In this document: piece by piece, positions 34,081 through 47,319 of the stretch
Layout: every line of letters starts with the position of its first letter
How positions within the stretch are numbered: position 1 is the first letter of the stretch
From: Aspidiotus rigidus
Lineage: Eukaryota; Arthropoda; Insecta; Hemiptera; Diaspididae
Reading direction: 5' to 3'
NCBI GenBank assembly: GCA_035079385.1
Contig: JAVHKY010000065.1
Location: forward strand, 434,001-498,000
DNA: 64,000 bases
Notes under the pieces: generated by a model
Told to the model about the DNA's origin: nothing
The model's database searches: none
The model's input: the letters and a program-made list of their open reading frames with translations, nothing else
Position numbers and translations under genes: made by a program

Positions 34081-36289
34081 CTTCTCTGAGTCACCAAAGT
34101 AGTTCAGAAGGCTATCGTCCTTTCTCACGATTACATTTTCTTGAGTAAAACTTTTCATAATACTCGGATAGCTGTCGATTCCGTGGGTAAGACACTATAT
34201 AACGGATGATATAACCGGACTCCATCTTGTATAGATTCAAGTCAGTTGATGGTTGCTTTCAATTTTTCTGTACTTTGATTACGCCACAGTACGTCGATGA
34301 CGTTATTCTACGCCAGGAATGCAGATTCTGAGTGCAAGTACAGCCGTCAGCTGGAGGCTTATCCTTTTCTACAAAATAATGCCCCATAAAATAGGTCACC
34401 GGCTAATAAAGTTTTTGGGAGTATGGGTCTCAAGGAAAAAGTACACATTCTCTTCTCATAGCAAACCTAATATTCACCTTTCATCTCTCGGCGGCCTGGC
34501 TAATCGCTTGCGACTTTTTAGAAATGGTAATTTATGAAAATGCGAAATGTCTCGTCTTTCATTAATTTGGTTTTTTCTTCATTGAGATCCTGTGGAACGT
34601 AACCACCTTTTTAACTTGTGAAAAATTTTGATCAATAGTGAGACGTCAATGATACTTTATAAATTACAGAACTTCATGAAAGAACTCAAAATTATGGGGC
34701 TCGTGAGAACAAATCAAAATAGGTCCTATAAATGTTGAGACTTCGGTGTCTGGAAATTTGGAAAAATAACAAATGAATGAAAAATTAGGCATGTTTTACC
34801 GAGTAGAGTACGAATACTAGTAGACTGGAAAATTTTATATCCCTGAAGACTTAGGCTCCTGTTAGTAAACTCGAAGTTGCGAAAAAGGAAAAAAAAATGC
34901 CAGACTTATCAGAGTTGTAGAAAGCGCTCAAACTCTTGAAATATAGCCTTGCCAATTACCTTAATAGGCCAGTTTCAGTTGGAAAGTTTATAAGATTTTT
35001 TTGCTGTAAGGGATTGAACCGTGCCGGTGAGAGCAAGTTAAGACGCGATTTCGAAGATTGGATTTGATGCAGCTTTTCTACCAGTGTTTCGTCTAGATAA
35101 GAAAAGAGAGAAAAGAAGCTTTTATTCCGAGTCCAAGTTCGAACGTAAAATGTCCTTTCATTGTACCAATCGCCGCAGATTCTCATAAGTGCTATTAGAG
35201 TCGCTTCACTTCTTTGTTTTTATCAGACAATCTTTTAGAAAGTGCTATACGACTCCATTTTCTCTTTTTCGGAGTCGATTTTTCGAATTCACTACACGCT
35301 CACGAACACATGACTAGCTATATGATTTATCTATGAGGCGTGGATGTTCCTATACGTACCAATCGCGTGAGTATTAGTAACGAAGAACTTTTAATTTCGA
35401 TTGATCTGGCGGGATTTATTTCGATGCGTAAATACGTAATCTGCTTAAGCAAGATTACCGTATGACGATCTTGATCGGCACAATTTGAGAATTGAAACGC
35501 AGCAGGAGATCTGTCATGATCGTCGTCGAACCTTGCCTTTATGTGTATTGGGGGCTTAATAAACTGTTGTTTGAAGGATTGCTTGTCGTGTTGTTATATG
35601 TAGAGGAATTGTTGAACTCTCGAATTTCGTAACATGTAGATGATACCGTTCTTATGCACTTTCTTCCGCTCGTGTCGCAGAACACTTGTGTCAAAATACA
35701 TACGTTCTTTGTTTGTGTGTGTGTATGATCTAATGCGTCGGACACCTGCATAGTTGTCAAACAATCTTTCTCTCGTTGAGATCAAAAGGTCGGTTTGTCA
35801 TGATTTTGACTTTTTAATGATACCTAGCTATAAGTATGATGAAATGTGTTCGAACTCATTGCGCTAAGGATGAAACAGTGCAAGAAAATAGGTCTTAATG
35901 GGAGGTCCTATACGCTCCCTCGGGGCTATACGATTTTACTTGGTGATGAATGTTTGTATTAGTAGAACGATGACGAAAGAAAATCATAGTTTAAGAACGA
36001 AGAAGAAGAAGAAATATTGTTCGATCAATTCGATTCTTGAATGATTTCGCTTATCAACGAGGCTGTCATTTAGACCATGTGCCATCTGCAAGTGTTGTAT
36101 CCATTTTCGGTCGTACAGAAATACACAAAGAGAAAATTTCGGGGAGTTTTTAGTGAGGTGGGGCCGGAGGAAAATCTTTCGAGTTTCGAAAATGTAATAC
36201 TTAATACACTTTTATACATTGTTATGAACCTAATTTTACTGGGAGATGAGCGTAATTTAGCTTCAGGCTTACCTAGGTTTCAAATTCGT
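34081..36289. other. No gene seen; unique DNA
   Basis: No supported exon, RNA gene or repeat match. A GAA microsatellite lies at about 36000-36012. Confidence 0.5.
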
Positions 36290-36895
36290 GTGTATTTTGA
36301 TGGTGGCCGCTCAGTTTAGTGCAAGACTGGACTTGGCGCCGCGTTCATTTATGCGCGCGCGAGAAATTTTCCAGTCAGCTTTTCAAGTTTAATGAGCTAC
36401 AATTCTTATGACATTTGAAGGAACAGAAAAGGGTCACAGCGTAACTTGATGTCAGGTTTTTATCAATTCTTTGCTCACACGATGCTGAGCCAAGTTAGGA
36501 TATCCATTCAGTGCAGACAGCTATGAATATTCTGAGGGGAGACGGGATGAGATCCAAGCTACTGACACCCGTGTTGTTGTGTACATTATTTGGATATATC
36601 AGGGCTCAGAAGACCGACCCATTCTGTAAGAAAATAATGAGCTAGTGTGAGAAAAGCTGGCATAAGTTTTACTTGTGAATCGAATTCTCCCGTAAATGTA
36701 ATTTAAACCGAAATACACTGCCACTTACAATCTTCGAAGTGATCCGACTAAAAATGCTATGAGGGTTTTAGGTGAGAAAATAAGAATCCATCCTAACAGC
36801 GTCCTCTCGAATCATTTTTCTGACCTTTCTAGGAGCCAATTTGAGCCGCGCCGAATCGTCTGTGCCACATCGATAGGGAACTCATTCTAATTACT
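36290..36895 (+). repeat. Interspersed repeat X, copy 1
   Basis: This block matches the reverse complement of 43180-43900. Shared landmarks in order are GGCGC(C/T)GC(G/A)TTCATTT, GAGCT(A/T)CAATTCTTA(T/C)GA, a CAGGTTT...ATCAATTCTTTG block, (G/A)AGATCCAA(G/A)CT, CCACTTACAATCTTC, GAGCCGCGCC(G/A)AATCG and ATCGATAGGGAAC. No frame is kept between the copies. The family was not recognised, and the orientation label is arbitrary. Confidence 0.7.
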
Positions 36896-36916
36896 GTGAA
36901 ACCTTCTCTTTGGGGG

Positions 36917-37283
36917 TTAGGGGACGTCCATAAATTACGTGAGGCGATTTTCGTGATTTTTCGACCCCCCCTCCCCACTTGGTGAGATATCGTGAAATTT
37001 TCCGAGTTGTGTATTTTTGCTTTAAATACGTTTACCTGAACTTAAGCGCGTTTATCCATTAAAAAAATGTAATTTTCTTGATCACATTTTATACCTATTC
37101 AAAAAGGACTAATTTTTATTAAATTTAAGCCAGTTTAGCAATATTTTAGAATGTATTTCGTGTGAGAAGAAAATTACGTGAGATTCGTCGGCACCTCCCT
37201 CCCCCTCACGTGAGTTTTGGTGGGACTTGGCTGGACCCCCTCCCCCCTAAAAATGCCTCACGTAATTTATGGACACCCCCTTG
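36917..37283. mobile_element. MITE with GTCCATAAATTACGTGAGGC ends
   Basis: The left end contains GTCCATAAATTACGTGAGGC (from about 36926) and the right end its exact complement, GCCTCACGTAATTTATGGAC (about 37253-37272). The outer bases are GGGG(A/G)(C/T)GTCC. The interior repeats TTACGTGAG-like and CTCCCCCTC sequence in both halves, and the AT-rich core (37000-37130) is non-coding. Similar GTCCATAAATTACG ends are, from general knowledge, common in arthropod repeats. No clear target duplication was found. Confidence 0.8.
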
Positions 37284-39224
37284 AAAATTCATCACTGTTC
37301 GATCGGACCTTGTTTGAGACTTGAAAAAATTCAATATCCCGGTGGGCGGAGGAGGGGATAGGAGCGAGATTATGAAAAATGTTGAGTCTCGAACGAGAGA
37401 CTTGAAAAAAATCTCCAAGAACACGTTCCTCACTCTTTCTAATTGACGCTAGTAATATAACCCCTCGATTGTTTGCTTATGGCATTCATCAACAACCGCT
37501 TTCGTTTTGTATTACACCCTCTCCCTCTTCTATGCATGAAAAAAAAAACTTGAAGTATTCTATTTTCATAAATTTCAGATTTATATAAAACACTTTCACG
37601 GTTAAAATTTTTCCATTATTCTATTTTCATTTTTCAAATAATAATTTCAAATTCGACTCTTGAAACTTTTCCAGAAATCCGTCTCTATCTGAAAGAAATT
37701 CATTTTTCAAGCTATGCTGAAATGAAATTCTTATCATCTTGAAACAGAGAAAGAACTTGTGAATTGCCAGAATATTCTCTAATGTTTTCCTTTATTTGCG
37801 ACCGCAATTATCAGGTCCACCTCCTTTTGTTTCTAGCCTTCAAGATTTTAAAAGTACAGAAAGTAAAGGTTGCGAGTCGGTTTTCAGCCCGAACGTTGAC
37901 TATTAATTTCTCGCGGTGTATCGCAGTAGCAATGATAGCTTACCCCGCTTGGCAGAAATTCACCATAATATCGATTTTTTTAGGAAACGTTTCCCCTAAC
38001 CACGGAACCACGGACTGTGGGACTAGAACATGTTGTTTTCGAAAATATGGCATATCTAATGAGAGAATTTTCAGAAGCGACACCCTTCCCCCATTTTTTT
38101 TTCCTAATTGAGCTTGAAATTATGGAAATTGTTGGAATTACAGGGAAATCGGATTTATATTCTATAATGTGGGTAAGACTATTGCCTGATGTACAACCAG
38201 GTGGATTTTAGGCTTGAAAATGGCTCTTTAGCCCATATCGGGATATCATTTCAACGTGCATTTGGAACATTTTGCGACCGAGACCGTTGCTAGAACATTT
38301 GCCATTTTGGCATACTTGGTGATTTTTTTGTATTTTTGGGAAACAGGTGACAGAGGTAAAGTTAAAAAGCTGCGTCTTTTTTTCGATCGTTCTGGAGAAC
38401 GTCAGATCGCGGAAGTTGGATGCGTCGAAGTCTTCTCCTCTGTTGCACGTGTCACGGTCTTCTCTTCCTATACCCGTGACACTAGGCTTGCAAACACAGC
38501 GAAGCACCCTGTACGCACGAGTACACCTATCCCATATTTGTATTGTACTAATTTATTTTTGTTGGTCATTTTCTGATAATAAATAGCCTACTGTGCACAA
38601 TACCCAGCTGACATCAAATGTAGGTACCGCGTTTCGCTTTTTCGAGTACGTGTGCCGAGCTTCTCGGATTACCGCGTTTTTTTTTTATCTGTTATTTTTA
38701 ATGAAACATCGCTGTAGGTGCTGAAAAAAGAGAGATAGAGAGAGACTAGGAGGAAAAAAGAAGTGGACCCGATACGGCAATGTGCGTTCACCCGATGTGC
38801 TCATCGATGATTTGTAAATATACGATCTTCATTTACTAATCGAATATCGAGTAACCGTTGGTTCTCGTTTTAAAAGAGATGAAATTAATAGGGAGACGGG
38901 TAATGGAAAAGAAGAAAAGAATATTAATAATTCGGTACAGTGAACTAATTAAGAGGATATAACGGGGCCGTAGTTTTTTTTTTTTCTTTTTTCTTTTTGT
39001 TCTTTTATTTCTCTCTCTTACTCTTCAAATGACGCATACGAACTGTATATGGGTATCCGCGTACAATAGAAGGAAGAAAATAGCGCTCGTGATGGAACCG
39101 AACAACCGGTCCAGTCCTCTGACGTCCTTGTGAAGCGATGTTATTGTAGCCTAGCTGACCTCCTGTTGTACCAACGAGACGGCGCGCGAGGTATGAAACC
39201 GTTTGGCCGAAGTTATACAAACGA
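37284..39224. other. No gene seen upstream of the coding exon
   Basis: 37284-37440 is repeat-like. 37440-39224 is largely unique, with no exon I can support. T-rich tracts occur at 38680 and 38975-39000. Confidence 0.5.
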
Positions 39225-39480
39225 CCGCTCGTTCTGGTCGTTCGCAGGTTGCGTTTCTTGCATCTTCTCCGAGCAACCCGTCCGTCCGCGTGGAAGTGTG
39301 AACGTGACGTAGAGTGCGCGAGAGAGTGGAGAGGAGCGTGTTCGCGCGAGCGATCGGGGAGAACTACGCGGACTCGGTAGTATTCGTAGTCGTCGTTTGG
39401 ATATACATGGGTGTAGTCGTATGCGTTAAAAGACGGTAGCGGATCGCGTTCGAACGTGTATTGGTGTTCAGTGTTTTTCG
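39225..39480 (+). promoter_or_regulatory. Candidate CpG/GAGA-rich promoter or 5' leader
   Basis: This stretch is far richer in CpG than its surroundings. It contains a GAGA-factor-like run (GAGAGAGTGGAGAGG, about 39320-39334) and an initiator-like TCAGTG at 39468-39473. It lies 370-620 bp before the start codon of the coding exon. The promoter role is inferred from composition and position only. Confidence 0.3.
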
Positions 39481-39746
39481 AGATCCGTCTAATAAATCGA
39501 TTTTTTTTCTCATGATAGTGTATAGTGTTCGGTCGTAATATAGATTTCGATAAATTGTACGCGCTTTTATACCCTATTTACCTTCCTACGAAATTAAATG
39601 AATTTAATTATTGAAAATTAATTCGCGTCTGTGCTAGTGTTGGGTGCTCAAAGACGTACCTCGAGCTGTAATCGCGATGGCCACTTTTATTCGCATCGAT
39701 TTACTGCTAATACTCATCTACGAGTTCGATTACGCGTTCGGAGCAG

Positions 39747-39754
39747 TATAAAAG
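39747..39754 (+). promoter_or_regulatory. TATA-box-like TATAAAAG
   Basis: TATAAAAG lies about 100 bp upstream of ATG 39850. A start site 25-30 bp downstream (about 39778) would give a leader of roughly 70 nt. It competes with the upstream CpG-rich candidate, and nothing here decides between them. Confidence 0.25.
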
Positions 39755-39785
39755 TTGTGTACGCCTCTAACGGAATCTCTCTTAA

Positions 39786-39872
39786 ATGCCAGAAGTGGTT
39801 GCGCGTTCGTTCTCGGTAACGTGCGTAACTACCGCTCATCATCGATATCATGAAATCGCTAACCCTAGATAG
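39786..39872 (+). other. uORF overlapping the main start codon
   Basis: ATG at 39786 opens a 28-codon frame that passes through ATG 39850 in another frame and stops with TAG at 39870-39872. If it is in the mature leader it could reduce translation from the main ATG. Both ATGs have A at -3. Confidence 0.3.
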
Positions 39873-41305
39873 TTTGCGGCGATTCATTAGTCGCAGTCGC
39901 AAAAAGGATAAACACGAATCGTCGTTCAAGCGTAGTGAGTCGTTCAAACGTATCTCCATCAAGAAGAACTATTTGGACCGAGGCGGTAAAGGTCGCAATC
40001 CGACCAAAGCGCTGAAAAAATGCAACGGCGACAAATTGGCGGATGCGACCGGCAGCGGCAGAAGCGAAAAGAACGCCGAAGCGCTGATCATCGATTACGG
40101 CGAATGGATCCGCTGTATTCAGCTGGAAACCAAAGAGCCGTCGCCGACGAAGAAATCGTCCCTGCATTCGCCTTTCAACGTGAGCACGGACTCGGCCCTG
40201 GACAGTGTGCGAGAGCGGTCACCGCCGCCCACGCCGAAACGTTTTCCTCTCGGCTCGGGAAAGGACGTAAACGATCTGGACGACGGCGGTAGCAGGACCG
40301 ACTCGGCCATCAGCGTTAGTCTTGGGCGCATCTGGATGGACGCGCCGCTAACTATGACCAATGCGCCGCGCAGTTTGGAATTACCGAAACCGGTTTCGGT
40401 GATCGAGCTCAATCCGAACGGGCAGCGTGCTCACCACTCGCTGGAAAGCGCGCTGAAAGATAAGAAAGACGATAAGCTGCAGGAATGCAGTTATCTACCA
40501 ATGCCGTCTTTCAATCCTCCCGTGTTCAGAGGGTACTCCGCCTTTAGCAGAGGTCACGCGCACAAAAGCTCGATGGAGATGCTCAGTTCTAGTAAAGATT
40601 CGGGCTTCTCGTTTTCCATTTCGATTCCGCGACTGTCGCCGGTAATGTCGTCTCAAGCGGATGGTTTCTTCAGAAAGAAGAAAGCGCACGCGAAGCAGGT
40701 AGCGTCGAAAGTTCGAAGAGCGCCGTCCACCTGTAACGAGTTTAATCGCCGACGCGTACGCCGGCGACAGAAGAACGACCACGGCCAATCCATGTACCAG
40801 GTCGTAGTGAACAGACCGGCGCGAGCTATGGAAGCGTTAAAATTGGATCCTATAATCTTCGTACCTCCGGAAAAACGTAAGTCGACCATCAAGCGAGCGT
40901 ACGAAGTGCACGAGATACGGGATTATAGTTCCCCGTGCGACGAACGACGTGAAAGCGAGGATAGCGACAACCTGGACGAGCTGTACGAAGTGATTTCGGA
41001 AGAACCAGATCCGGATGACCTATTCGGTGAGCGAGTCCAGGGCGACGGATGGTCGAGCCGTTGTCACAGCACGGACCCGTGGACTACGGATGCTGAAGAT
41101 AGCGGCGACGAACCGGAGCTAGCGTCGCGGGCGAAGTGCATCAGGTCGCCGGTTCACCATGCGAACTACTCGCCTAATTATCGTCGCAAGCCGATCGCGC
41201 GAAAAAAGTCCGTCCATAAAAACGTGCGAGTCGTCGCGAAGCCAATTTATCGTGTGCCATCGACGCTGAGACAAAATCGGAAGCTGTTGCTGAAAAAGAA
41301 TACGA
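39850..41305 (+). CDS. First coding exon of an unidentified Ser/Arg/Lys-rich protein
   Basis: An open frame from ATG 39850 runs 1456 bp (485 codons plus one base) to a likely splice donor, ACGA|GTACGT, with GT at 41306. If unspliced it would continue to a stop at 41338-41340. Codons are CpG- and GC-rich, unlike the flanks, which supports real coding. Residues 1-60 are strongly basic (SRSRKKDKHE, FKRSESFKRISIKKNYLDRG). SPPPTPKRFP at 124-133 has a PxxPxR SH3-ligand pattern. Serine-rich stretches lie at 239-270, a basic cluster at 275-308 (RRRVRRRQK), and an acidic patch at 368-393 (SDNLDELYEVISEEPDPDD). The C-terminal part 444-483 is basic again. There is no signal peptide, membrane segment or catalytic domain, so it is probably a disordered N-terminal region of a larger intracellular scaffold or signalling protein. 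I do not recognise the gene. The start is the first in-frame ATG, with A at -3. Confidence 0.8.
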
Positions 41306-43179
41306 GTACGTTACTATTTTTATCTTTCGCTCTATTATAGATCTACATTTAATTGATGTCGGGAGTCGTTAATTCCTTCGGCAGCGCGGTCTCATACTTG
41401 ACCCTTCGTCACGAGCTGAGTACACTCTCTCGTAAAATCGATAATATCACTCATTCGCTCGTAAAAATTTGAAATATCGTCTCTCTCGAGTTTTTATTGG
41501 CTTCAATTACGGTAAATTTGATAGCGCACGTTATTGCCCGTAATGGTTTGGTAAATTGGTGGATCCGTGTCTGTCTGTAAATATGCGCGTTTGCCGACCT
41601 GTAATCAAGTTCAAGTTTTACGTTTCGGCGAAGTTTCATATGTGTGCATCATGTACGCGTATGGGTATTATATTCGGACGTAAACCAGTTCCCGTTTACG
41701 ACTTTATTCATTCACTTACGTTTCCGATGACGACGAGGACACGGTACAATTTTTCGCCATTTCCTTGTTTATGCCAACGTTATAATGCGAGAAAAATGAT
41801 GTTTTTCATATTCATCAGAAAGCGTTATTACGATTTATAAATTTTGGACTTGATTAAAAATGGACCCGTCTCGTATGATTTACTAACGCGTTTATTTTTG
41901 CGGTCTTGGGTGACGCGCCCATCGAATGATGATTCTGTTTCCCTGGAAACTGATGAGAGCGATATTGATTGCAATATTTTATACGAGTTATGAAGGTTTT
42001 TTCCCAGAATCTCGTTGTGATAATTAAGGCAGATTCGCGCCTACGTACAATACCGTTGAATTTTATGAGCGAGTCCGAAGGAAAATTATTCTAGTTAAAT
42101 ATTCTCTCGACATTGTCGTATCCAAATTCGTTTTTCATTTTTTTTTTTTTTATTTATTCTCGGTGTTGAATTTGTTGTTTTGTGGATTTCATCGAATCTC
42201 GTATCATTTGAATTGCAATGTTGATAAGAAAAATATTGTCAATGAGACGTTATTAGATCATTTTGACCCCGATCTCATTTCTAGTCTTGCGCTTTGCTCG
42301 TCAGTAAACAAAGATTAAATGAGGTCCAATTCAGTTCAGTTTGGAGGCATTCTGTCGTATAATTTTTCTGCGTAACTCAAGCAAAATGCAAAGAAAACTT
42401 CAGGAACACTCCTGCAGGGACGAATCCACGGGAGGAAGGAGGAGACTTCGTGGTATATCTCCCCCAAAAATAGGTCAATTGTTTCAGAATTAGAAAACTT
42501 GATTTCATCCCCAAATTAGTTATCACGATGAAGTGCGATTTCTTTCATCATTTAGGAGATGGAGTTCGTCTTCCCACACTAACCTCGTTTTATCTGCCCC
42601 TAACTATGCTGCCCTTATCAGGGACATTTGTTGGATGACCTTAGGTTAGGGTTGTGAAATTGAAGACAGAATGGATCCTAGTAGGGAGACATTTAGCCTG
42701 TCGCTAACTCCTAATCGGCAAATTTCAAATCATCGAGCTCTTTTTCTGCTCGATAGGTTTCGAATTGGTGGAGAGAAACTCGCGTAAAATTATCCTCCGC
42801 ACTTATGAAAGTGAAATTAGGAGGGTGGCGCAGCCTCCTTGCTGGCCATCATTCAAGTATCTAAGTTCTAATGGCTCTTATTCGATAATTTTATTGAAAC
42901 TTGAAATGATTTTTGAGCTACAAAATGCTTGACAGAGTTCTGCAGAGGTAGAAAGACTGAAAATTTCAATTTTTGAAATAAAGAAAGACTGTAGTGAGGT
43001 AATCTAATAACATGAGTTTTTGAAGGACTGTGAAAGACGGAGAAAATTCGAATTTCACCTTCACAAAAGTTTGAGAAAGGGTTTCGCGGAATAAAAACGG
43101 TCAACGTGCACCCGACAGGCATATCTACCAAATTGGGTGCATCTTCTTCGTGACGCTGACGTCAAAAAACTGAAATTTT
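41306..43179. other. Putative intron sequence, no further exon seen
   Basis: CpG-containing unique DNA after the splice donor. A T tract lies at 42138-42150. 42400-42880 has a repeat-like texture. No acceptor followed by an open, codon-biased frame was found. Confidence 0.5.
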
Positions 43180-43900
43180 TTTTTTAGAATTTCCGGTTCC
43201 CTATCGATTTGGCGCGGCTCAGTTTACCGACAGAAAAACAGAAAAATGAAAATTTAATAGGAACGTTGAGTGATTGCTGTTTGAATGGTCGTTGAACTTA
43301 AGATAGGTTCATACTTGCTTACCTACATCCCTCATTGCTCTCTTGTTCGAACTATTTTGAAGATTGTAAGTGGTGGTGAACTTTGGTTTTTCCAAAAATT
43401 CAATCCACAGTTGGAGCTAAACTGTCAGGCGTCGGCTGATAGAACCAGTTTCACAAAATTGCCGCCTAGACGGTCATAAGTCTGCTAGATTCTCCGTTTT
43501 CAATTTTCTCGCTGACTCATTATCTTCATACAGAAAGGATCGGATGAGCCCTCAAAAGTTTTATATAAAGTTGAAAACAACTTGAGTACCTCATGATCGG
43601 GTCCCCCTACAGCAGTTTGGATCTAATTACATCGTCTCTCAGAACCTTCTTAGATCTATACTGAAAACTCAGCTGCGTCTGTCAACAAAGAATTGATGAA
43701 ACCTGATATTAAGTTGAATCTAACACATGCTAATTTGATGTTACTCATCCTTATGACACTTTAAACATCGTAAGAATTGAAGCTCGCTGAACTTGCAGAA
43801 TCAGACTAATAAATTTCTTCCGCACCAAAATGAATGCAGCGCCAAATTGAGCAGCCACAGAATTTTATGCGTGGTGCGCCATAGTGAGAATGAGGGTTTC
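43180..43900 (-). repeat. Interspersed repeat X, copy 2 (inverted relative to copy 1)
   Basis: The reverse complement of this block matches 36290-36895 through the same ordered landmarks; for example GGCGCGGCTC (about 43212) complements GAGCCGCGCC, and GAAGATTGTAAGTGGTGG (about 43358) complements the CCACTTACAATCTTC block. Divergence is considerable, so the copies are not recent. Confidence 0.7.
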
Positions 43901-46900
43901 ACGTTTGGTTCGCTCCCGCGAAATGCAATGGAACAACGCGAACGTGAAAGGGTTCGATAGTGTTACATCCACGTTGTTCCGTTACGATGCGCGGCGGAAA
44001 ATTGGACGTAAAAGCCTCATTTTACCCATGGTGCACCCCTTAAAAAATTCTATTTACTTTTTGACATCACAAAGAAGATGCGCAAAGTTTGGTAAATGCA
44101 CTTCTCGGGGACACATTGACCACTTTCGTCTCCATATATCCTTTGAAGAGAGAGGGTAAGATTTCGGGCCCCAAGAAAGGAGAAAACTTCGTATGGGAGA
44201 AATGAGCTATAAGATGAGCCTTATACAAAAGCTGAGACCTTGGAAAGTTTGGTTTCCAAACCTTTTATGAAACCGAGACTGCTTTATTTTTTTTACCAGA
44301 ATCAATTCATCATTTTAGACTGCCGGGCGACTACAATTCTCTCTGTCAAAGTTGGGTTTTCTTTGAACCTCTCCTCCCAGTGGAATATTTTATTATATTT
44401 TCTTCCAGAACTGAAAAATTTGCTCGTAATTTTATAAAGTCTTGTTCAAATACCCTACTGAGAAATTTTTTGTCGGAAAATTCACAGTACTGTTTCAATA
44501 TCCTCCCCCCTTTTTTTTTCATGGGTGATGGAACTGAAACCATCTTTAGATTACCCGGCCCCCACTTCCTACAAAGTTTCCTCACCTTTGTGAAGACCTA
44601 CTTCACGAGGGCCAGAAGTTTCTGAATTCAATTCTACATAAACAGAATATTCAGCCTTCCATTTATTAAGACTTTCAAGCCCATGACCAAGAGACGGCAA
44701 GAGAGGCTGAGTTCTTCCATACCAGAAATACAATCCTAATTTTCAAAGTCACTACTAAACTAAGCAAGAGAGTTGAAGAGGCGATCCTCTCAAACTTTCA
44801 TAGAGTCTCCATTGCAAAATGATTGGTCAATTCGTAACAGAAATCTTCGATTATCTTTTATCTGCCGCTGATTCCAATACTGAACGCAATTTCTCTGACC
44901 AATACACATTCGGATGGTAGGAAGGTGAAAGAAAGAAAAAATCATTGTGGTACGTATCTCTTTAATCAAGAGTGAAACTTTTTATTGACTTCGATATCAT
45001 TTTGAAAACGTGTCGAGTCAATATAAAAAGTTTCATTTACAGTAATATGAAGGGACGTGCTAAAATAATTTCTCGTTTTAATGATTTCGGCTCTGCGAGT
45101 TAGAACGTCCTTGAACAGAGGCTAATGTTCGAAAGTGAAGTTGAGAGAAAGGGAAGGTAAGCTTAGGAAGATGGGTACTGAAGGAAAACCAACATTTTTG
45201 GTCTTATTCAAGGGTGTAGCCTCCTTCCAGAAAGAAGTTGGCTTCCGAAGATGAGTGTAACACTTTTAGTGTCCCAGATTCAGCCTCAAGAGAGTCATAA
45301 TAGAGAACACGAGTAATTCTAATACGTTCTTGTTGAAAAGATGGCCAGCCTGAAGCAGTTGATAGTTCCATAAGCGAATCCGGTATTAGTTGGGCTCGCG
45401 AACTCCTGGTTCTGTATAGTATTTCTGCGTAGGCTTGATTTCATTGTCAGTTCTTCGTTTAATATGTGTAATCCATTTCGTTTTCATTCTCAAACTGGGA
45501 CTAGTGTGCAATAAACGTGTTAAAATATTACGCCAATAATGAAATGTTTGAAAGATGAAATATCCAAAAACTGTAAAACTTGCGGGCATATAATGTGGTA
45601 AAAATGGACTTCGCAAAGGAATCTGGTCACCTGTGCGAAGATTACGTAACAAGCTATAACCGCCCGAGCATTCTTCAAATTTTTCAGCATATAAACAACT
45701 CGTCGATCTGTTCGTCATTAACACTTTCATTGCTGCGGCTCTTATACAATATAATTATGCGGCATCTGCTGCCCTCTTTGCGGACGCGAATTTCGGCCCA
45801 CGTTTTTCTACCTAAAAAACTCTACGCGTTCGAATCGACGACGTAATATTTTTCGTGCATTTTTCAAGTATATACATATACGCATGCATAATTGACGTAT
45901 GAGGGACATTCACTTTTTGGTGTCTTCGAACTCGTCTCCGCGTGTTACACATTTTCTGTATGCGTTTATACGCGCGCAAGATCACGCTCATCGAAATGAT
46001 GTTGAGATCGTGATGAAAGAAAACATTCTCGAGAGAGGAGGAAAAAAGAAGACCTGTTTTCTTATTTTCGTACCTCCGGTTGCTGCGAAGACGGGAAACG
46101 GCTGTTTTAGATAAATTAGAGCGGCTCGCGAAGAAAAATATCTTCGAGCATTTGCGATAATTTAATGCGCTATTTATTCGCCACGTTCCCGCGTCCGGAT
46201 TGAGAACGTTTCGTCGATGTACTTCTAATGTTTTTTAGTGTATACGCATCTAGCACAAAAATCCCGTCTCGTAATCGTATCGAAAATGGAGATTTTGAAG
46301 TCAAAATGTTCGTAAGCAACACCTGGTCGAAAGAGCCTTTTAGACTCTTTCGTTACCTTTTTTTTAGGGTATGAGAGTTTGTGTAATTATGACGGCTTTG
46401 TTGGTGATCGTGAGGCACAAAAAGAGAGAGGTAATCGGCAATTTAGCTCGGTAATTTCAGACCGCTATTGCCGCGTGTGCGTCGCGTCAGCATTGACGCG
46501 AAAGAAAACGACCGTTTTCACGCCGCCGTAATCTTTTTCGGTCGATGTCAATACGCGGCGGTATTTTGGAGTAAAATAAAAGGTAAAATATCGTATCCAT
46601 TGTCGTTCGCGAATTTTGTCGAGTAGTCATTTTTTCCAGTGTAACGAGTACGTGAGAAAAGAAAAGGGGAGGAATCTGCGAGCCGTATCCTCGGAATGGG
46701 TCTATCAATACAATTCTTTTGCGTCGTTCTCATTTCTCTACATTTTATTTCTTATAGTCTCACGATCAGTCTCCTTTTTCGAGTACTTCAACGTGAAATA
46801 TTTGTTCGGTTTTTGGTGATTTGGTCGTGTAGTATCTGACCTTCTGGAAATTGGGTACCTCAAGTTTCCCCATTTGTTGAGGGTGATCAGTGAAGTTACG

Positions 46901-47310
46901 AGGGCCAATTTAGAAATGTTGGACCCGTTATCCAGGAATATTCACAAGGAGTGTGAAAACGACAACAACGATGTAAACAAAATTTATAAAGTGTGGGGCG
47001 ATTGGTGAATGATAAAAAGAGGGTGATTAACACCACGTGCACACGACCGCTGGCTATAATTTGCAAATTCTGGACAGTCCATCTAATTATAAGACTTCCT
47101 CTAGACGCGCCTGCGAAAGGTAAATGATTTTATTTGGTGAGACCGTAGCTGCTAAGTTGGTCAAATGCAACTGTCAACCGATCAGAATCGAGCGATCATT
47201 TTGTTCGAATCATTTCGAGTCGCTAGTGAGAGTATCAGCTCAGAATACGCTTGCGTGGGAAAGAAACGCAAAAAAAAAAGTGGAAAAGCCAGAGAAATGA
47301 AGATCGTGTC
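43901..47310. other. No gene seen
   Basis: 43901-45600 is of mixed repeat-like texture. 45600-46850 is CpG-containing unique DNA. No exon, RNA gene or clear terminal repeats were identified. Confidence 0.5.
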
Positions 47311-47319
47311 TTATATTTC

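Noticed and set aside
36917..37283. Assigning this MITE to the CAGGGTGTC/5-bp group
   Set aside because: It shares GGTGTCCA near one end, but the outermost bases differ and no 5-bp duplication is visible.
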